In this document: positions 1 to 10,587 of the stretch, in pieces | Numbering within the stretch: the first letter of the stretch is position 1 | How the letters are laid out: the number at the start of each line of letters is the position of its first letter | Source of the DNA: Methylobacter sp. | Lineage (GTDB): Bacteria > Pseudomonadota > Gammaproteobacteria > Methylococcales > Methylomonadaceae | Length of the DNA: 64,000 nt | Assembly (NCBI GenBank): GCA_030679035.1 | Contig: JAUXTH010000143.1 | Coordinates: 1-64,000 of the forward strand | Direction of reading: 5' to 3' | Position numbers and translations under genes: made by a program | The notes under the pieces: model-generated | Databases searched by the model: none | Told to the model about the DNA's origin: nothing | Seen by the model: the letters and a program-made list of their open reading frames with translations, nothing else

Positions 1-222
1 TTCTTTGGTTACTTTCTTTTGGCGAAGCAAAAGAAAGTAACTCGCCTTCGGGTGCGAGAACCCGCTTCAATCAACTGTCGCGCTAGCGACACTTTAATGT
101 TAAAGCGATCGAAATTCGACTGACTGCGTAACATCAGTTAAAAAACACATCAAAATGGTTGAATCCCAATCCTTGGTTGATCTATAGTCTTGTTTTTAGA
201 CCTAATTGCAGGCGATCCTCCC
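1..222. repeat. Noncoding end with hairpin repeat
   Basis: No gene is supported here. Positions 9-21 and 28-40 form a perfect 13-bp inverted repeat around a 6-nt loop, followed by a second small hairpin (41-45 with 54-58). This resembles dispersed intergenic hairpin repeats of proteobacteria. It lies downstream of nuoN, but no T-run follows it on the minus strand, so it is not a clear terminator for nuo. Confidence 0.55.
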
Positions 223-375
223 ATGTTCGACATAATCCTCATCTTAGTCGCAATCGCTGTCATCAGCTTTCTTATAATTGCAGCGACGCAACCGGTCGAC
301 CTTAAGAGGTTGACTGCGATAATAGCCGGACTGCCGTTAATATTCATTCCATCGCATAGACTATCGACTGAATGA
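223..375 (+). CDS. Possible small two-helix membrane protein
   Basis: An ATG at 223 opens a 50-codon frame encoding two hydrophobic stretches (about residues 3-21 and 31-43) separated by a short polar loop. An AGGCGA sequence about 8 nt upstream could serve as a weak ribosome site. The frame runs convergently into the end of nuoN and overlaps it by 32 nt. I recognise no family. Hydrophobicity alone is weak evidence, so this may be noise; translation data or conservation would decide. Confidence 0.2.
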   Translation: MFDIILILVAIAVISFLIIAATQPVDLKRLTAIIAGLPLIFIPSHRLSTE

Positions 376-1786
376 CGTTTATCAAAAAACTTGGATAAAT
401 ACCCAACCAAACCAGCAGCCCCGCTAAAACGGCGAGTGTTGCTGTGGAAATCCAATCTTGGGCAGGTTTAATTACCTGCGCTTCAGCGTTCATCGACATC
501 ACAACGATGATTCTCAAGTAGTAATAAAGCCCCAGGCCGCTGCCAACGATAATAGCGGACAACAATCCCCACAACCGTCCTTCGGCGGCGCTGGTAAAGA
601 GATAGAATTTACCGATGAATCCGGCAGTCAGCGGAATACCCGCCAGCGAGAGCAGCATCAGCGTAAAAACTGCCGCCAACCACGGCCGCCGCCAAAACAG
701 CCCTCGATAAAAAGCAATGTCATCCGCTTCCGTTTGCGGCGTTGAAAGCACCGAAATAACCCCGAAAGCGCCGATCGTGGTAATGAAATAAGCCGGCAGA
801 TAAAAGCTAACGGACTCTACCGCCAATGCCGAAGAAATGCTGCCGCCCGCAATGAACGCGACCAGCAGATACCCCATGTGCGCAATAGACGAATAGGCCA
901 GCAAACGTTTAACATTATTTTGCAGCAACGCCAGCAAATTACCGCCCAGTATGGACAGGCCGGCAATGACGCTGAAAACGGTCAGTAACGGCGTGTAATC
1001 ATAACTATAGCTGCTGAGAAAATATCTCAGCAGCAGGGCGAAAACGGCGCATTTTGAAACGGCGGCGATAAATGCGGTAACCGGCGCTGGTGCGCCTTCA
1101 TAGACATCCGGGGTCCATAAGTGAAACGGCGCCAAAGAAAGTTTGAAACCCAGCCCGGCCACGATCAGGAGTGTTCCACTTAAGATCATCGCGTTGATAT
1201 TGTCCCGGCTCGTGATATAGCCGCCGATGCCGTTGAAATTAAGTTCGCCGCATTGCGCATAGATCAGCGCCATGCCCATCAGCAGGAAGGCCGAGGACAC
1301 ACCGGACAATACCAGGTATTTGACCGCCGCCTCCAGCGGCCGTGCCTGGTTGAGCGGATAGCCGATCAGCACAATCAGGGAGATACTGAGTATTTCAAGC
1401 CCGATAAAAAAGGTCGCAAAATGACTGCTGCAAACCAGCACCGAACCGCCCAGCAATGCGGTCAGCAACAGCAACGGGAGTTCTTCATGTTCTCCTTCAC
1501 GATCTTTGAAATAGTCGTAACAAAACCCCAGCACCGCCAAACCTCCCGACAGCAACAGCGCCATATAGAACAGCGAGTAGGCATCCACCAGCATCAATAA
1601 CGTTGCCTGAATTGGACTTTCCTGCCATGCGATGCCCAGTGTCCACAGTGACATAATAATGCCGGCGGCGGCGATGCCAAAAGCCAGGACGAAATGCCGC
1701 CTGACAGCAATGCTGAGCATTACTGCTACTGCGGTTGCGGCGAGAATGATGATAGGCGCAAGGGCGATAATCTGGTTAATGTTCAT
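344..1786 (-). CDS. nuoN: NADH-quinone oxidoreductase subunit N
   Basis: Antiporter-like membrane subunit of complex I (about 480 residues), part of the proton-pumping arm next to NuoM. The frame is open further upstream, but the ATG at 1786 is the right start: the protein then begins MNINQIIALAPI, matches the usual NuoN length, and the codon overlaps the nuoM stop as TGATG. Many hydrophobic segments and the conserved proton-antiporter core (for example the HLWTPDVYEGAP motif) are visible. It is the last gene of the nuo operon. Confidence 0.96.
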   Translation of the reverse strand: MNINQIIALAPIIILAATAVAVMLSIAVRRHFVLAFGIAAAGIIMSLWTLGIAWQESPIQATLLMLVDAYSLFYMALLLSGGLAVLGFCYDYFKDREGEHEELPLLLLTALLGGSVLVCSSHFATFFIGLEILSISLIVLIGYPLNQARPLEAAVKYLVLSGVSSAFLLMGMALIYAQCGELNFNGIGGYITSRDNINAMILSGTLLIVAGLGFKLSLAPFHLWTPDVYEGAPAPVTAFIAAVSKCAVFALLLRYFLSSYSYDYTPLLTVFSVIAGLSILGGNLLALLQNNVKRLLAYSSIAHMGYLLVAFIAGGSISSALAVESVSFYLPAYFITTIGAFGVISVLSTPQTEADDIAFYRGLFWRRPWLAAVFTLMLLSLAGIPLTAGFIGKFYLFTSAAEGRLWGLLSAIIVGSGLGLYYYLRIIVVMSMNAEAQVIKPAQDWISTATLAVLAGLLVWLGIYPSFLINVIQSIVYAME

Positions 1787-3270
1787 CAGCGCTCCATCGC
1801 AACGGAATTTTGCATTTCCTGCTTCAGTGCAGAAGCCGATACGTCCAATACGGCCTGAGGACTCAGACCAAGCCAGGCAGTGACAAGCAACAGTAGTCCT
1901 AGCGATACCCATTCGCGGAGATCGACATCGGACAAAAAAGAATGTTGAGACGATGGGCCGCAAAAGACTTTTTGTATCAAGATAAGCGCATAAACCGGGG
2001 CCAGAATAAGCACCAGGGTTGTCACAGATGCCAATACCCTATTGACGCTGAAAGCCCCCTGCAACACCAGGAATTCGCCAATAAAGTTCCCCAATCCCGG
2101 CAGGCCCAGCGAGGCTATCGCAAAAAACAATGTCAACGCCGACAGCCGGGGCAGTGCCGACCTGAGCCCTCCCATATTGGCCATTTCTCGGGTATGCAGG
2201 CGTTCTTGCAAAGCACCCGCGATCATGAACAACGCCGACGCACTGATGCCGTGAGCAAGCATGGTGATGACCGAACCCTGCAAGGCAAGTAAGTTCCAGG
2301 AAAATACCCCAAGCAGGATAAAGCCCATGTGGCTGATACTGGTATAAGCAATCAGCCGTTTCAGGTCGGACTGCGCAAAAGCCATCATCGCCGCATAAAG
2401 TACGCTTACGGTTCCCAGCGTCAGCGCAAACGGGGCAAACTGATGCGCCGCTTCGGGAAACAACGGGATGACGAAGCGCAGCAAGCCGTAAGCGCCGGTC
2501 TTGAGCATCACGCCAGCCAGGATCACGCTGCCGCCGGTAGGAGCCTGCGTGTGGGCGTCGGGTAGCCAGCTATGGAAAGGCACCGCCGGCAACTTGACGG
2601 TAAACGCGATAAAAAAACCCAACATCAGCCAGAAGGCGGCATCGGGGTCAAGTGCGGTATTCAGCAATTCGAAATAATCAAAAGTATACGTATCACTATT
2701 GTTATGGTGTATCTGCACCAAAATCACTATCGCCAGCAGCAGCAAAAGACTGCTCGCTTGCGTAAAAATGAAAAACTTTATTGCCGCATAAGTTCGGTTC
2801 TCATGGCCCCAGATGCTGATCAGAAAATACATCGGGATAATCATTAATTCCCAGAAAAAAAAGAACAGGAACAGGTCAACCGCCAGAAAAACGCCGATGG
2901 TACCGGCCAGACACGTCAGCAGATTAAAGAAAAAGAAACCCTGCCGGTTCTTGATTTCGGTCCAGGAACTGCTGACCGCCATAAACCCTAGCAATACCGT
3001 CATGGCTGTCAAAAGCAGACTTAGACCATCCATAGCCAAATGGAAACCAATGCCGAAACGTGGAATCCACGGACTATAAAAATGAGCAAACCAGGCTGAT
3101 AACAGACCGCCCGCATGTTCCGCCGCCAAGCATGGCAATACCAGCAACAGAACCTCAACCGTAAGCGTAATAATCGCTACCCAACGAGGAACTACCGGAC
3201 TCCAGCGCTCTGAAAACCAGGCAGCGAACCCGCCCAGCAGCAAAACGCAAATAAGCGCAAGCAGTATCAC
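1786..3270 (-). CDS. nuoM: NADH-quinone oxidoreductase subunit M
   Basis: Antiporter-like proton-pumping subunit of complex I, 494 residues. I chose the GTG at 3270 because it overlaps the nuoL stop as GTGA and gives the usual NuoM N-terminus (ILLALICVLLLGG); an upstream ATG at 3330 would lie 64 nt inside nuoL and add a non-hydrophobic leader. The membrane glutamate of the FFWELMIIPMY motif (about residue 141) corresponds to the essential Glu144 of the E. coli protein. The HSWLPDAHTQAPTGGS motif of the family is intact. Confidence 0.96.
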   Translation of the reverse strand: MILLALICVLLLGGFAAWFSERWSPVVPRWVAIITLTVEVLLLVLPCLAAEHAGGLLSAWFAHFYSPWIPRFGIGFHLAMDGLSLLLTAMTVLLGFMAVSSSWTEIKNRQGFFFFNLLTCLAGTIGVFLAVDLFLFFFFWELMIIPMYFLISIWGHENRTYAAIKFFIFTQASSLLLLLAIVILVQIHHNNSDTYTFDYFELLNTALDPDAAFWLMLGFFIAFTVKLPAVPFHSWLPDAHTQAPTGGSVILAGVMLKTGAYGLLRFVIPLFPEAAHQFAPFALTLGTVSVLYAAMMAFAQSDLKRLIAYTSISHMGFILLGVFSWNLLALQGSVITMLAHGISASALFMIAGALQERLHTREMANMGGLRSALPRLSALTLFFAIASLGLPGLGNFIGEFLVLQGAFSVNRVLASVTTLVLILAPVYALILIQKVFCGPSSQHSFLSDVDLREWVSLGLLLLVTAWLGLSPQAVLDVSASALKQEMQNSVAMER

Positions 3271-5102
3271 GACAGCAATCCTATGGCGATAATGACCACG
3301 GTGCCGAGCGCCATGGATGAAACGTACCAACGGATACGCCCGGTCTGGGACGCGCTGGCCATCAGGTGCCCTCCCCGACTGAGCAAGGCTATCCCAGTGT
3401 ATGCACGATCCACTGCATCGTTTTTATTGAGTTTGGCGATGGCTTTAAAGGGGCGCACCACCAATGCGCCATAAAGCGCATCCACGCCCCAGCCGTTAAA
3501 ACAAAATATCCGCATTTGGTTTGCCACCCTGAAATCCACAAGACGCTGAGCGGAAAAGGTACCGGTAAGATAAAACAATGCCGCAATAGACAAGCCTATA
3601 AGCGGTGCCGTAGCGGTGATGACCGCAACAAGGTCAAAAGCGGGATCATTGTTGAATAAAACCGGGAATACAGAATCCAGCGGGATTTTCAACATACCGC
3701 CAAATAGCGCCAACGCACCCAGCAAGACCAGCGGTATGCTCATTTGCCAACCGAGCCTGGTTTCAATGACCGGGCATTCCCTGCCGAAAAAGACCACGAA
3801 GACCAGACGAAAACAGTAAATGCCGGTGATGATTGCACCCAGGCAACCGGCCGCCCATAGACCGGGCGAGGCGTCAAAAGCCGCCAACAGAATCTCGTGT
3901 TTGCTGTAAAAACCTGAGGTAAAAGGCAGTGCGGATAACGCGGCGCTGCCGATCAAAAAGCTCCAGAAAGCCAAAGGCATGGCTTTACGCAGCCCGCCCA
4001 TCTTGAAAATATTGTGCTCGTGATGAAAACAGAAAATCACCGCGCCTGCGGCAAGGAACAACAGCGCCTTGAAGAAGGCATGGGTCAGCAGGTGAAAAAT
4101 AGCCGACGGCCAGGCTCCGACGCCCAAGGCGAGAAACATATAACCAATCTGGCTGATCGTCGAATACGCCAGAATGCGCTTGATGTCGGTCTGAACGAGT
4201 GCGGAGCAACCGGACATCAACAAGGTCAGCGCACCAATCACAGCGACTGCGAATTGAACCGACGGGGCCATCATGAACAAGGCATTGGTTCTGGCAATCA
4301 GGTAGACGCCCGCCGTGACCATAGTGGCGGCATGAATCAGCGCGCTGACCGGCGTAGGGCCAGCCATGGCGTCGGGCAGCCAGGATTGCAGCGGCAATTG
4401 CGCGGATTTGCCCAGCGCTCCGCCCAGCAGCAAGGTTGCGGCGGCAACAGGCAACAGGGCGCCTGGAGCCCAGTGGCTGGTAGCGCGGAGCATCAGGATC
4501 TGAATATCAAAGGTGTGCAGCTGCGTGAACAGCAAAAATAAACCGATCAATAAAGCCGTGTCCCCTACCCTGGTCATCACAAACGCTTTGCGTGCGGCAT
4601 AACCGTTGTTAGTGTCTTCATACCAGAAGCCGATCAGCAGATAACTGCCAAGCCCGACACCTTCCCAGCCCAGGTAAAGCAGCACCAGATTGTCCGCCAG
4701 CACCAGCACCAGCATCGCGGACACAAACAGGTTCATATAGGCGGAAAAACTCGCGTAGCCGGGGTCTGACGCCATAAATCCGGCTGAATAGACATGGATT
4801 AAAAAGCCGACCCCGGTCACGACAAACAACATCGTGACCGACAATGCATCGAGATAGAAGCCAATAGGTATCGACAAGTCGTCGACATCCATCCAGACTC
4901 CCAACACCATGCGGTAAGGCTCCATCGTTCCATTCAGGAATTCGGCTCCGATCAGGGCAACCAATATCGCTGCAACAGCCACGCTTCCAACTCCTAGCCA
5001 GGTAATCAGCGGTTTGGAAAATCGGTCACCCGCCAAGACCAGGATCAAAAATCCCAGGAACGGAAATAACGGTATCCAGCCTAGCAATTCGATCACCTTC
5101 AT
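3267..5102 (-). CDS. nuoL: NADH-quinone oxidoreductase subunit L
   Basis: Largest antiporter-like subunit of complex I (611 residues, typical), which also carries the long lateral helix along the membrane arm. The GWEGVGLGSYLLIGFW motif with its membrane glutamate (about residue 147) and the SWLPDAMAGPTPVSALIHAA motif are present. The ATG at 5102 lies just downstream of the nuoK stop. The 3' end overlaps the nuoM GTG start, so the two are probably translationally coupled. Confidence 0.97.
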   Translation of the reverse strand: MKVIELLGWIPLFPFLGFLILVLAGDRFSKPLITWLGVGSVAVAAILVALIGAEFLNGTMEPYRMVLGVWMDVDDLSIPIGFYLDALSVTMLFVVTGVGFLIHVYSAGFMASDPGYASFSAYMNLFVSAMLVLVLADNLVLLYLGWEGVGLGSYLLIGFWYEDTNNGYAARKAFVMTRVGDTALLIGLFLLFTQLHTFDIQILMLRATSHWAPGALLPVAAATLLLGGALGKSAQLPLQSWLPDAMAGPTPVSALIHAATMVTAGVYLIARTNALFMMAPSVQFAVAVIGALTLLMSGCSALVQTDIKRILAYSTISQIGYMFLALGVGAWPSAIFHLLTHAFFKALLFLAAGAVIFCFHHEHNIFKMGGLRKAMPLAFWSFLIGSAALSALPFTSGFYSKHEILLAAFDASPGLWAAGCLGAIITGIYCFRLVFVVFFGRECPVIETRLGWQMSIPLVLLGALALFGGMLKIPLDSVFPVLFNNDPAFDLVAVITATAPLIGLSIAALFYLTGTFSAQRLVDFRVANQMRIFCFNGWGVDALYGALVVRPFKAIAKLNKNDAVDRAYTGIALLSRGGHLMASASQTGRIRWYVSSMALGTVVIIAIGLLS

Positions 5103-5105
5103 CGC

Positions 5106-5414
5106 CTACCCTTTCATCCCGTTCAGTGAGTCTGCATCCAGCGTATGGAAACGGCGGAAAATTTGCAGCACCAATCCCAGCCCTACACCCACTTCGGCTG
5201 CGGCCAGCGTTAATATCAGCAGGAACATGATTTGCCCATCCGCCTGTCCCCACCGAGCCCCCGCCACGATAAAAGCTAGGCCGGTAGCGTTGAGCATGAC
5301 TTCCAGGGACATCAGAATCATAATCAGGTTACGCCGCGCCAGTACGCCGATCAACCCCAGAACGAACAGTGTCACAGACAGCAACAGGCCATGTTCCATC
5401 GGAATCCCGTTCAT
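5106..5414 (-). CDS. nuoK: NADH-quinone oxidoreductase subunit K
   Basis: Small MrpC-like membrane subunit of complex I, 102 residues with three hydrophobic helices. The frame is open for 235 codons further upstream, but that part is a shadow of nuoJ and repeats. The ATG at 5414 overlaps the nuoJ stop as ATGA and gives the family N-terminus ([13 protein letters not shown]). The conserved [12 protein letters not shown] and [10 protein letters not shown] segments carry the two membrane glutamates needed for proton transfer. Confidence 0.96.
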   Translation of the reverse strand: MNGIPMEHGLLLSVTLFVLGLIGVLARRNLIMILMSLEVMLNATGLAFIVAGARWGQADGQIMFLLILTLAAAEVGVGLGLVLQIFRRFHTLDADSLNGMKG

Positions 5415-5932
5415 GACTTTCCCTCGGTCGTGGTCTTGAGCATCGGTTTTCCCAAGTGATAAGCGCCGACCAACCCGGCCAGCAATAACATCGAAGCCAG
5501 TTCCACTGCCAGCAGATAGGGGCCGTATAACGCTATCCCCACCTGCTTGGCGTTCACTACGTGGTCGGTATCGGCGCTGCCGCCAAGTACAACGATGACC
5601 AGCATTTCGATGAACAGAATCAATGCCAGCAATGATGGTCCGATCCAGATGCCCGGCTGTAGCCAGGCGCGTTCCTGCTCCAAGGTCTTTTGCCCTTGAT
5701 TGAGCATCATAATGACGAAAACGAACAGCACCATAATGGCCCCGGCGTAAATAATCACTTCCAGCACCGCGGCAAAATGCGCCCCCAGCAGAAAGAACAG
5801 AACGCCGACGGCCAGCAGGGATAAAATCAGGTACAGCAAGCCATGCACCGCATTGAGCCGGGTGATCATCATCACCGTCGCGAAAACGGCAACGGCGGAA
5901 GTGATGTAAAACAAAGTCATAACCATAATCAT
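5411..5932 (-). CDS. nuoJ: NADH-quinone oxidoreductase subunit J
   Basis: Membrane subunit of complex I, up to 173 residues, containing the conserved [17 protein letters not shown] segment of the helix with the pi-bulge. Three in-frame ATGs (5932, 5926, 5920) are close together; an AGAG sequence just before the first is better spaced for the second or third. The gene follows a 274-nt palindromic-repeat block that separates it from nuoI, then is coupled to nuoK by ATGA. Confidence 0.95.
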   Translation of the reverse strand: MIMVMTLFYITSAVAVFATVMMITRLNAVHGLLYLILSLLAVGVLFFLLGAHFAAVLEVIIYAGAIMVLFVFVIMMLNQGQKTLEQERAWLQPGIWIGPSLLALILFIEMLVIVVLGGSADTDHVVNAKQVGIALYGPYLLAVELASMLLLAGLVGAYHLGKPMLKTTTEGKS

Positions 5933-5943
5933 CTCTTTTAATA

Positions 5944-6193
5944 GTTCCCACGCTCCGGCGTGGGAATTCAGTCTGCAACGCTCCAGCGTTGCAGGACGCC
6001 ATCATTCTGGCAAAGCTGCCGGATCCTTTTCCGCTCGTTCCCAAGCTCCAGCTTGGGAACGCCGTCTTGGAAGCTCTAGCTTCCCGAAACCCAGAAAGCT
6101 GGAGCATGGAAACCAGCATAATAATTCCCCCGCTCCAGTGTTACGGGACGCTGGAGCGTCTACCACTGCATTCCCACGCCGGAGCGTGGGAAC
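5944..6193. repeat. Palindromic repeat cluster, family A
   Basis: The nuoI-nuoJ gap is filled by nested inverted repeats built on the pattern TTCCCA(m)GCTC..GAGCGTGGGAA, with terminal copies GTTCCCACGCTCCGGCGTGG at the left and an inverted partner at the right. The organisation, palindromic termini facing each other across internal palindromes, resembles REP doublets (REPINs). Related blocks occur at 6743-6846 and 49302-49396. In the nuo mRNA this would form strong hairpins. Confidence 0.8.
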
Positions 6194-6206
6194 GATAAAT
6201 GTTCCA

Positions 6207-6722
6207 TCAGGGCAGCAGGGTTTTCACATCGATCGGCGGAACCTCATTTTCAGCTTGCCCCTTGGCCTTGCCGCCGACCGTCATCCCGGCTACGCGGTAA
6301 AAGTTGTAGTCGTGATATTTTCCGGTGCCGTCGATCAATAGATGCTGCTTTTCGTAAACCATGTTCTGCCGATCGTATTCGCACATTTCAAAATCCGGCG
6401 TCAGTTGAATCGCGTTGGTCGGGCAGGCTTCCTCGCAAAACCCGCACATAATGCAGCGGGAGAAATTGATGCGGAAGAATTCGGGATACCAGCGCCCGTT
6501 CTCGTCCTCGGCTTTCTGCAACGCGATGCAGTCTACCGGGCAAGCTACCGCGCATAGATTGCAGGCAACGCAACGCTCTTCGCCGTCAGGGTCGCGGGTC
6601 AATACGATGCGTCCGCGGTAGCGTGGAGACAGCGCCGGTTTCTGTTCCGGGTATTCCACCGTATCCGGCTTGACGAACATATGTTTCAAAACTTCCCATA
6701 GAGATCGCAGTTGACTTAGCAT
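6207..6722 (-). CDS. nuoI: NADH-quinone oxidoreductase subunit I
   Basis: Iron-sulfur subunit of the complex I peripheral arm (171 residues), carrying clusters N6a and N6b that pass electrons towards NuoB. Two ferredoxin-type 4Fe-4S motifs are visible: [12 protein letters not shown] from residue 51 and [12 protein letters not shown] from residue 90. An AAGGGA ribosome site precedes the ATG. The gene is flanked on both sides by palindromic repeats that break the otherwise tight spacing of the operon. Confidence 0.97.
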   Translation of the reverse strand: MLSQLRSLWEVLKHMFVKPDTVEYPEQKPALSPRYRGRIVLTRDPDGEERCVACNLCAVACPVDCIALQKAEDENGRWYPEFFRINFSRCIMCGFCEEACPTNAIQLTPDFEMCEYDRQNMVYEKQHLLIDGTGKYHDYNFYRVAGMTVGGKAKGQAENEVPPIDVKTLLP

Positions 6723-6742
6723 CGGTTTTCCCTTCTTACGCT

Positions 6743-6846
6743 GGTTCCCAAGCTCCAGCTTGGGAACCCAGGGGGCGAAGCTCCAGCTTCGCGAGACGGG
6801 AAGCTGGAGCTTCCCTTACTGAATTCCCAAGCTGGAGCTTGGGAAC
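6743..6846. repeat. Palindromic repeat cluster, family A
   Basis: Second copy of the family A palindromes, in the nuoH-nuoI gap: GGTTCCCAAGCTCCAGCTTG at the left end, internal AAGCTCCAGCTTC-type palindromes, and an inverted copy ending at 6846. An open frame across it is a by-product of the repeat and is not called as a gene. Confidence 0.8.
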
Positions 6847-6946
6847 TAGCGAAACTTCGAGCTCTTTGTGTCTCGGCAATTGCTCCTGCATTGCTCTACC
6901 TCCTACATCCATGTAGTCGTTCGTGGTGAATAAAACGGGCATTGCC

Positions 6947-7903
6947 TTACCCCTGTAATGACAAGACCAAGCCGCCGGTAACCAGCAAGTTCAACAGCGC
7001 CGCCGGCAGCAGCACTTTCCAGCCAAAAGCCATCAGCTGGTCGTAGCGGGGACGAGGCAACGCCCCCCTCAACAGAATAAAGAACATAATGCCGACAGCG
7101 GTTTTCAGGCAAAACCATAGCAGCGGCGGCAGCCAAGGCCCCAGCCAGCCACCGAAAAAGAGCGTCACCATCATCGCCGAGCCTAGCGTAATGCCGAGAT
7201 ATTCGCCTACGAAAAACATGCCGAATTTCATGCCGGAATACTCGGTATGAAAACCGCCGACCAGCTCCTGTTCGGCTTCCGGCAGATCAAGCGGAGCCCG
7301 GCGGCTCTCGGCGACGACCGCAATCAGGAAGATGACAAAACCGAAAAACTGGGGAACGATGAACCAGCCGTCGCGCTGAGCTTCGACAATCTCCCTTAAA
7401 TTGAAGGTACCGGACAGCATTACCACGCCCATAATCGAAATGCCCATGAACACTTCGTAGCTGACGGTCTGGGCCGCGGCGCGAAGGCCTCCCAACAGCG
7501 AGTATTTGTTGCCGGACGCATAGCCAGCCAGCACGATGCTGTAGACGGACAGCGAGGACAGCGCCAGGAAGTAAAGCAGTCCAAAGTTGAAATCGATGAT
7601 GCCGACGCCCGGCGCAAAGGGGATCACGGCGAAACCGGTCAACATGGTGATGAATACGATGGTAGGAGCCAGTACGAATACCGGTTTGTCGGCGAAGGGC
7701 GGTATCCAGTCCTCCTTGAAAAACATTTTGATCATGTCCGCCGCCACCTGCATTAAACCGAACGGCCCGACCCGGTTGGGCCCCAGACGATCCTGCCAGA
7801 CCGCCAGGAGTCGGCGTTCCACCCAGATCAGCATCGCTGCGACGAAAATTACCGATACGAGAATGCCGATAATGTCGGCTGCATCGCCCAAGCCTGCATT
7901 CAT
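6947..7903 (-). CDS. nuoH: NADH-quinone oxidoreductase subunit H
   Basis: Membrane subunit of complex I that forms the quinone-binding chamber with NuoB and NuoD; 318 residues. The family signature [19 protein letters not shown] and the loop [20 protein letters not shown] are present. A strong AGGAGG site lies about 7 nt before the ATG, which overlaps the nuoG stop as ATGA. A repeat-filled gap follows before nuoI. Confidence 0.97.
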   Translation of the reverse strand: MNAGLGDAADIIGILVSVIFVAAMLIWVERRLLAVWQDRLGPNRVGPFGLMQVAADMIKMFFKEDWIPPFADKPVFVLAPTIVFITMLTGFAVIPFAPGVGIIDFNFGLLYFLALSSLSVYSIVLAGYASGNKYSLLGGLRAAAQTVSYEVFMGISIMGVVMLSGTFNLREIVEAQRDGWFIVPQFFGFVIFLIAVVAESRRAPLDLPEAEQELVGGFHTEYSGMKFGMFFVGEYLGITLGSAMMVTLFFGGWLGPWLPPLLWFCLKTAVGIMFFILLRGALPRPRYDQLMAFGWKVLLPAALLNLLVTGGLVLSLQG

Positions 7904-10587
7904 AACCGGTCCTCCTGATTTAATTTTTTTAAAGTTACTTGAGACCAGGTTTTCATGGACTGGAATGCCGGCAATCCTGCCGTTATGCCAAGCAAACCGC
8001 GAGGCAAGGTAAGTTCAATCTGCACCGGAATCTTTAGAATCGATATGCCTAAAAGGCTGCTGATTTCCACTTGGTCGCCCGTCTCGGCTCCCAGTATCTC
8101 GGCATCCAAAGGATTCAGCAAAACACAGAAAGCGGGTAGCCTTTCGGCCAGTGCCGGCGATTGCAGGCTTAATTCCTCACTGCCGAAAATGTGCGGCAGC
8201 GGCATAATCCGCCACCGGCCTTGTTCCGGTTTAAAAGATGGCGGAATATCGCCGAACCAAGGCAGAGTGCCGGATGCTTCAATCAGCCGCACTCCGGCAT
8301 CTCCGCCACGCAATTGGCCGCCTGTTTGTTGCTGGAATTTGTTGATCGCCTGATTGGAGTTCCAGCCCGGTGCCCAAATAACCGGCAATACAGCCGGTGG
8401 CACTTGCACTGTATCGCCTTCCATCGAAAAAGCGAACGGCGTTTCCAGATCATGCGGCTGGCCGGGTTCGCTGACCTTGATGTCGGCATGCATCGCGGTA
8501 CGCCCGCTGTAACGGTGGGGCTGCCTGGGGATCTTGCTGCCTTTGACGGTGTAATCCGCCCCCGGCGCGGCCTGGATGATAGCCGCAAGATCGGGGAATG
8601 CGCTTGCGCAAGCCGCCGTAAGGTCATCGTGATGGCGCCATCGAGCATCGTCCATGACGCTCGCCAGCCACTGCCAGCTGCCGCGAACCGGCTCTGTCGC
8701 GGGATAAACCGGGAAATAACGCTGGGCCCGCCCTTCATTATTGACCCAAGTGCCTTCGGATTCGGCGAAAGTCGCCGCCGGCAGCAACAAGTCGGCTTGC
8801 TCCGTCGTTTTATTTTCCAGACTGTCGATGACGACCACATGCCTGACAATTTCCAGAAACATGTCCACCTCTTGACCCGGCACCCGCCGGTAGAGATCGT
8901 TCTCAAGAATAATCACGCTATCGGACAAACCGCTGCCGATTCGTTCGAAAGCCTGTTGCAAACCTGTCCCGCCCATTATTGCCAAACCGAGGCTGTTGCA
9001 TTCGGGAACGGTAAACGTCAGTTGTTTGTCTGTTGAAGGCAGCGCCTTGACGACGTTGTAGGCCGCCTGAATGACGTCGAGGCTTGCACAACTGGTTCCC
9101 GATACGATCAGCGGACGTTTCGCCTGTTTCAGGCTGTCGGCAATGGTTGATGCCAGCGATTGTTCGGCATCGCCCAAAGCGGCTGGCGCGGGAGCCGACT
9201 CGTCAAGACAATGGGCGATCGCAAAGCCCAGACGGGCAATATCTTCCGGGCTACCTCGATAAGTGCTAGCGGCCACGTCATCCAGGCGGGTCGCACAAAT
9301 GCCGGCAATAAACACCGGACTTTGGGCCTGACTCTCCAAATTCCTGACCGCCGCATCCTGCCAGGGCGAAATGTGCAGGGTGTAGGCCATCTCGAATGAG
9401 GCATTGCGCGCTGCCTGCCGCAACGAAAGCGCCAGCCTTGGGGCGCTGTGGGTTACGTCTTCGCCGAGGATCAACACCGCATCGGCTTGTTCGACTTCCC
9501 GTAGCGACGGGGAATGGATGCCGCCGTTACGCATCAGTTCGATAATTGCGTTAAGCAGGGTATGCTCCGTATCATCCAAACCGAGGAAGAAATTTTCTTC
9601 TCCAACCAACGTGCGCAAAGCGAAATTGGCTTCCAGCGAGGCGCGCGGCGAGCCTATGCCGATTGCGGGTTTGCCCGCTTTCAACAGCTGACGAAAATGG
9701 CTTTCCGCCGCATCGGCGGTGATGTCCTGACCGTTGAGCCGCAGTTTGTTGATGCGCTTGGGACTGTTGACGAAACCGTAACCGAAGCGCCCCCGGTCGC
9801 AGAGAAAATAGCCGTTGACCTCCCCGTGATAGCGGTTGATAACGCGCCTGAGTTCTCCGTAGCGTTCGCCGGGCGCGGTGTTGCAGCCCAGGCCGCAATG
9901 TGCGCAAATCGACGGCGCGGTCTGTAAATCCCACTTCCTCGCATAATGAGCACTAAAGGTTTTGTCGGTGAAGACGCCGGTGGGACAGACCTCGACCAGA
10001 TTGCCGCTGAATTCGCTTTCCAGTGCACCGTCCTCAAAACGGCCGAAATAGACGTTGTTATGCATGCCGAAGACCTGAAGATCATGGCCTCCGGCATAGT
10101 CGTCATAGAAACGCACGCAGCGGTAGCAGGCGATGCAGCGGTTCATCTCGTGATTGATAAAAGGGCCGAGATTCTGGTTATTGTGGGTTCGTTTCAGGCC
10201 CCGGTAGCGGCGAAAAGTGTGGCCTGTCATGACCGTCATGTCCTGCAAATGGCATTCGCCGCCTTCCTCGCAGACCGGGCAGTCGTGGGGATGGTTGGTC
10301 ATCAGCAGTTCGATATTATCGCTGCGAAATTGACGCGCCTGTTCTGCGGCTATGGAAATGCGCATGTTATCAGCCACCGGCGTCATGCAGGCCATGACCA
10401 AGCGCCCGCGCTGGTCTTCGGCATCCTTGTACTGGATGACCGCGCATTGCCGACAAGCGCCCGCCGAACCCAGCGCCGGATACCAGCAAAAATAAGGCAG
10501 ATCCAAACCCAGCGACAGGCAGGCGGACAACAGGTTGTTACCGTCCTGAACGTCATAAAGCTGACCGTCGATTTCGATGCGGATCAT
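7900..10587 (-). CDS. nuoG: NADH-quinone oxidoreductase subunit G
   Basis: Large iron-sulfur subunit of the NADH-dehydrogenase module, 895 residues. The N-terminus holds a 2Fe-2S ferredoxin domain (cysteines in the [15 protein letters not shown] region), then the His/Cys-ligated cluster ([16 protein letters not shown]), then two 4Fe-4S motifs ([10 protein letters not shown] and CAHCGLGCN regions). The rest is a molybdopterin-oxidoreductase-like fold that no longer binds cofactor in complex I. It is coupled by ATGA at both ends, to nuoF and nuoH. Confidence 0.97.
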   Translation of the reverse strand: MIRIEIDGQLYDVQDGNNLLSACLSLGLDLPYFCWYPALGSAGACRQCAVIQYKDAEDQRGRLVMACMTPVADNMRISIAAEQARQFRSDNIELLMTNHPHDCPVCEEGGECHLQDMTVMTGHTFRRYRGLKRTHNNQNLGPFINHEMNRCIACYRCVRFYDDYAGGHDLQVFGMHNNVYFGRFEDGALESEFSGNLVEVCPTGVFTDKTFSAHYARKWDLQTAPSICAHCGLGCNTAPGERYGELRRVINRYHGEVNGYFLCDRGRFGYGFVNSPKRINKLRLNGQDITADAAESHFRQLLKAGKPAIGIGSPRASLEANFALRTLVGEENFFLGLDDTEHTLLNAIIELMRNGGIHSPSLREVEQADAVLILGEDVTHSAPRLALSLRQAARNASFEMAYTLHISPWQDAAVRNLESQAQSPVFIAGICATRLDDVAASTYRGSPEDIARLGFAIAHCLDESAPAPAALGDAEQSLASTIADSLKQAKRPLIVSGTSCASLDVIQAAYNVVKALPSTDKQLTFTVPECNSLGLAIMGGTGLQQAFERIGSGLSDSVIILENDLYRRVPGQEVDMFLEIVRHVVVIDSLENKTTEQADLLLPAATFAESEGTWVNNEGRAQRYFPVYPATEPVRGSWQWLASVMDDARWRHHDDLTAACASAFPDLAAIIQAAPGADYTVKGSKIPRQPHRYSGRTAMHADIKVSEPGQPHDLETPFAFSMEGDTVQVPPAVLPVIWAPGWNSNQAINKFQQQTGGQLRGGDAGVRLIEASGTLPWFGDIPPSFKPEQGRWRIMPLPHIFGSEELSLQSPALAERLPAFCVLLNPLDAEILGAETGDQVEISSLLGISILKIPVQIELTLPRGLLGITAGLPAFQSMKTWSQVTLKKLNQEDRL

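Noticed and set aside
5415-6119. Long open extension upstream of nuoK
   Set aside because: It overlaps nuoJ in another frame and runs into palindromic repeats; the NuoK N-terminus starts at 5414 with an ATGA overlap.
6736-6942. 68-codon frame in the nuoH-nuoI gap
   Set aside because: It is produced by reading through family A palindromes and resembles no protein.
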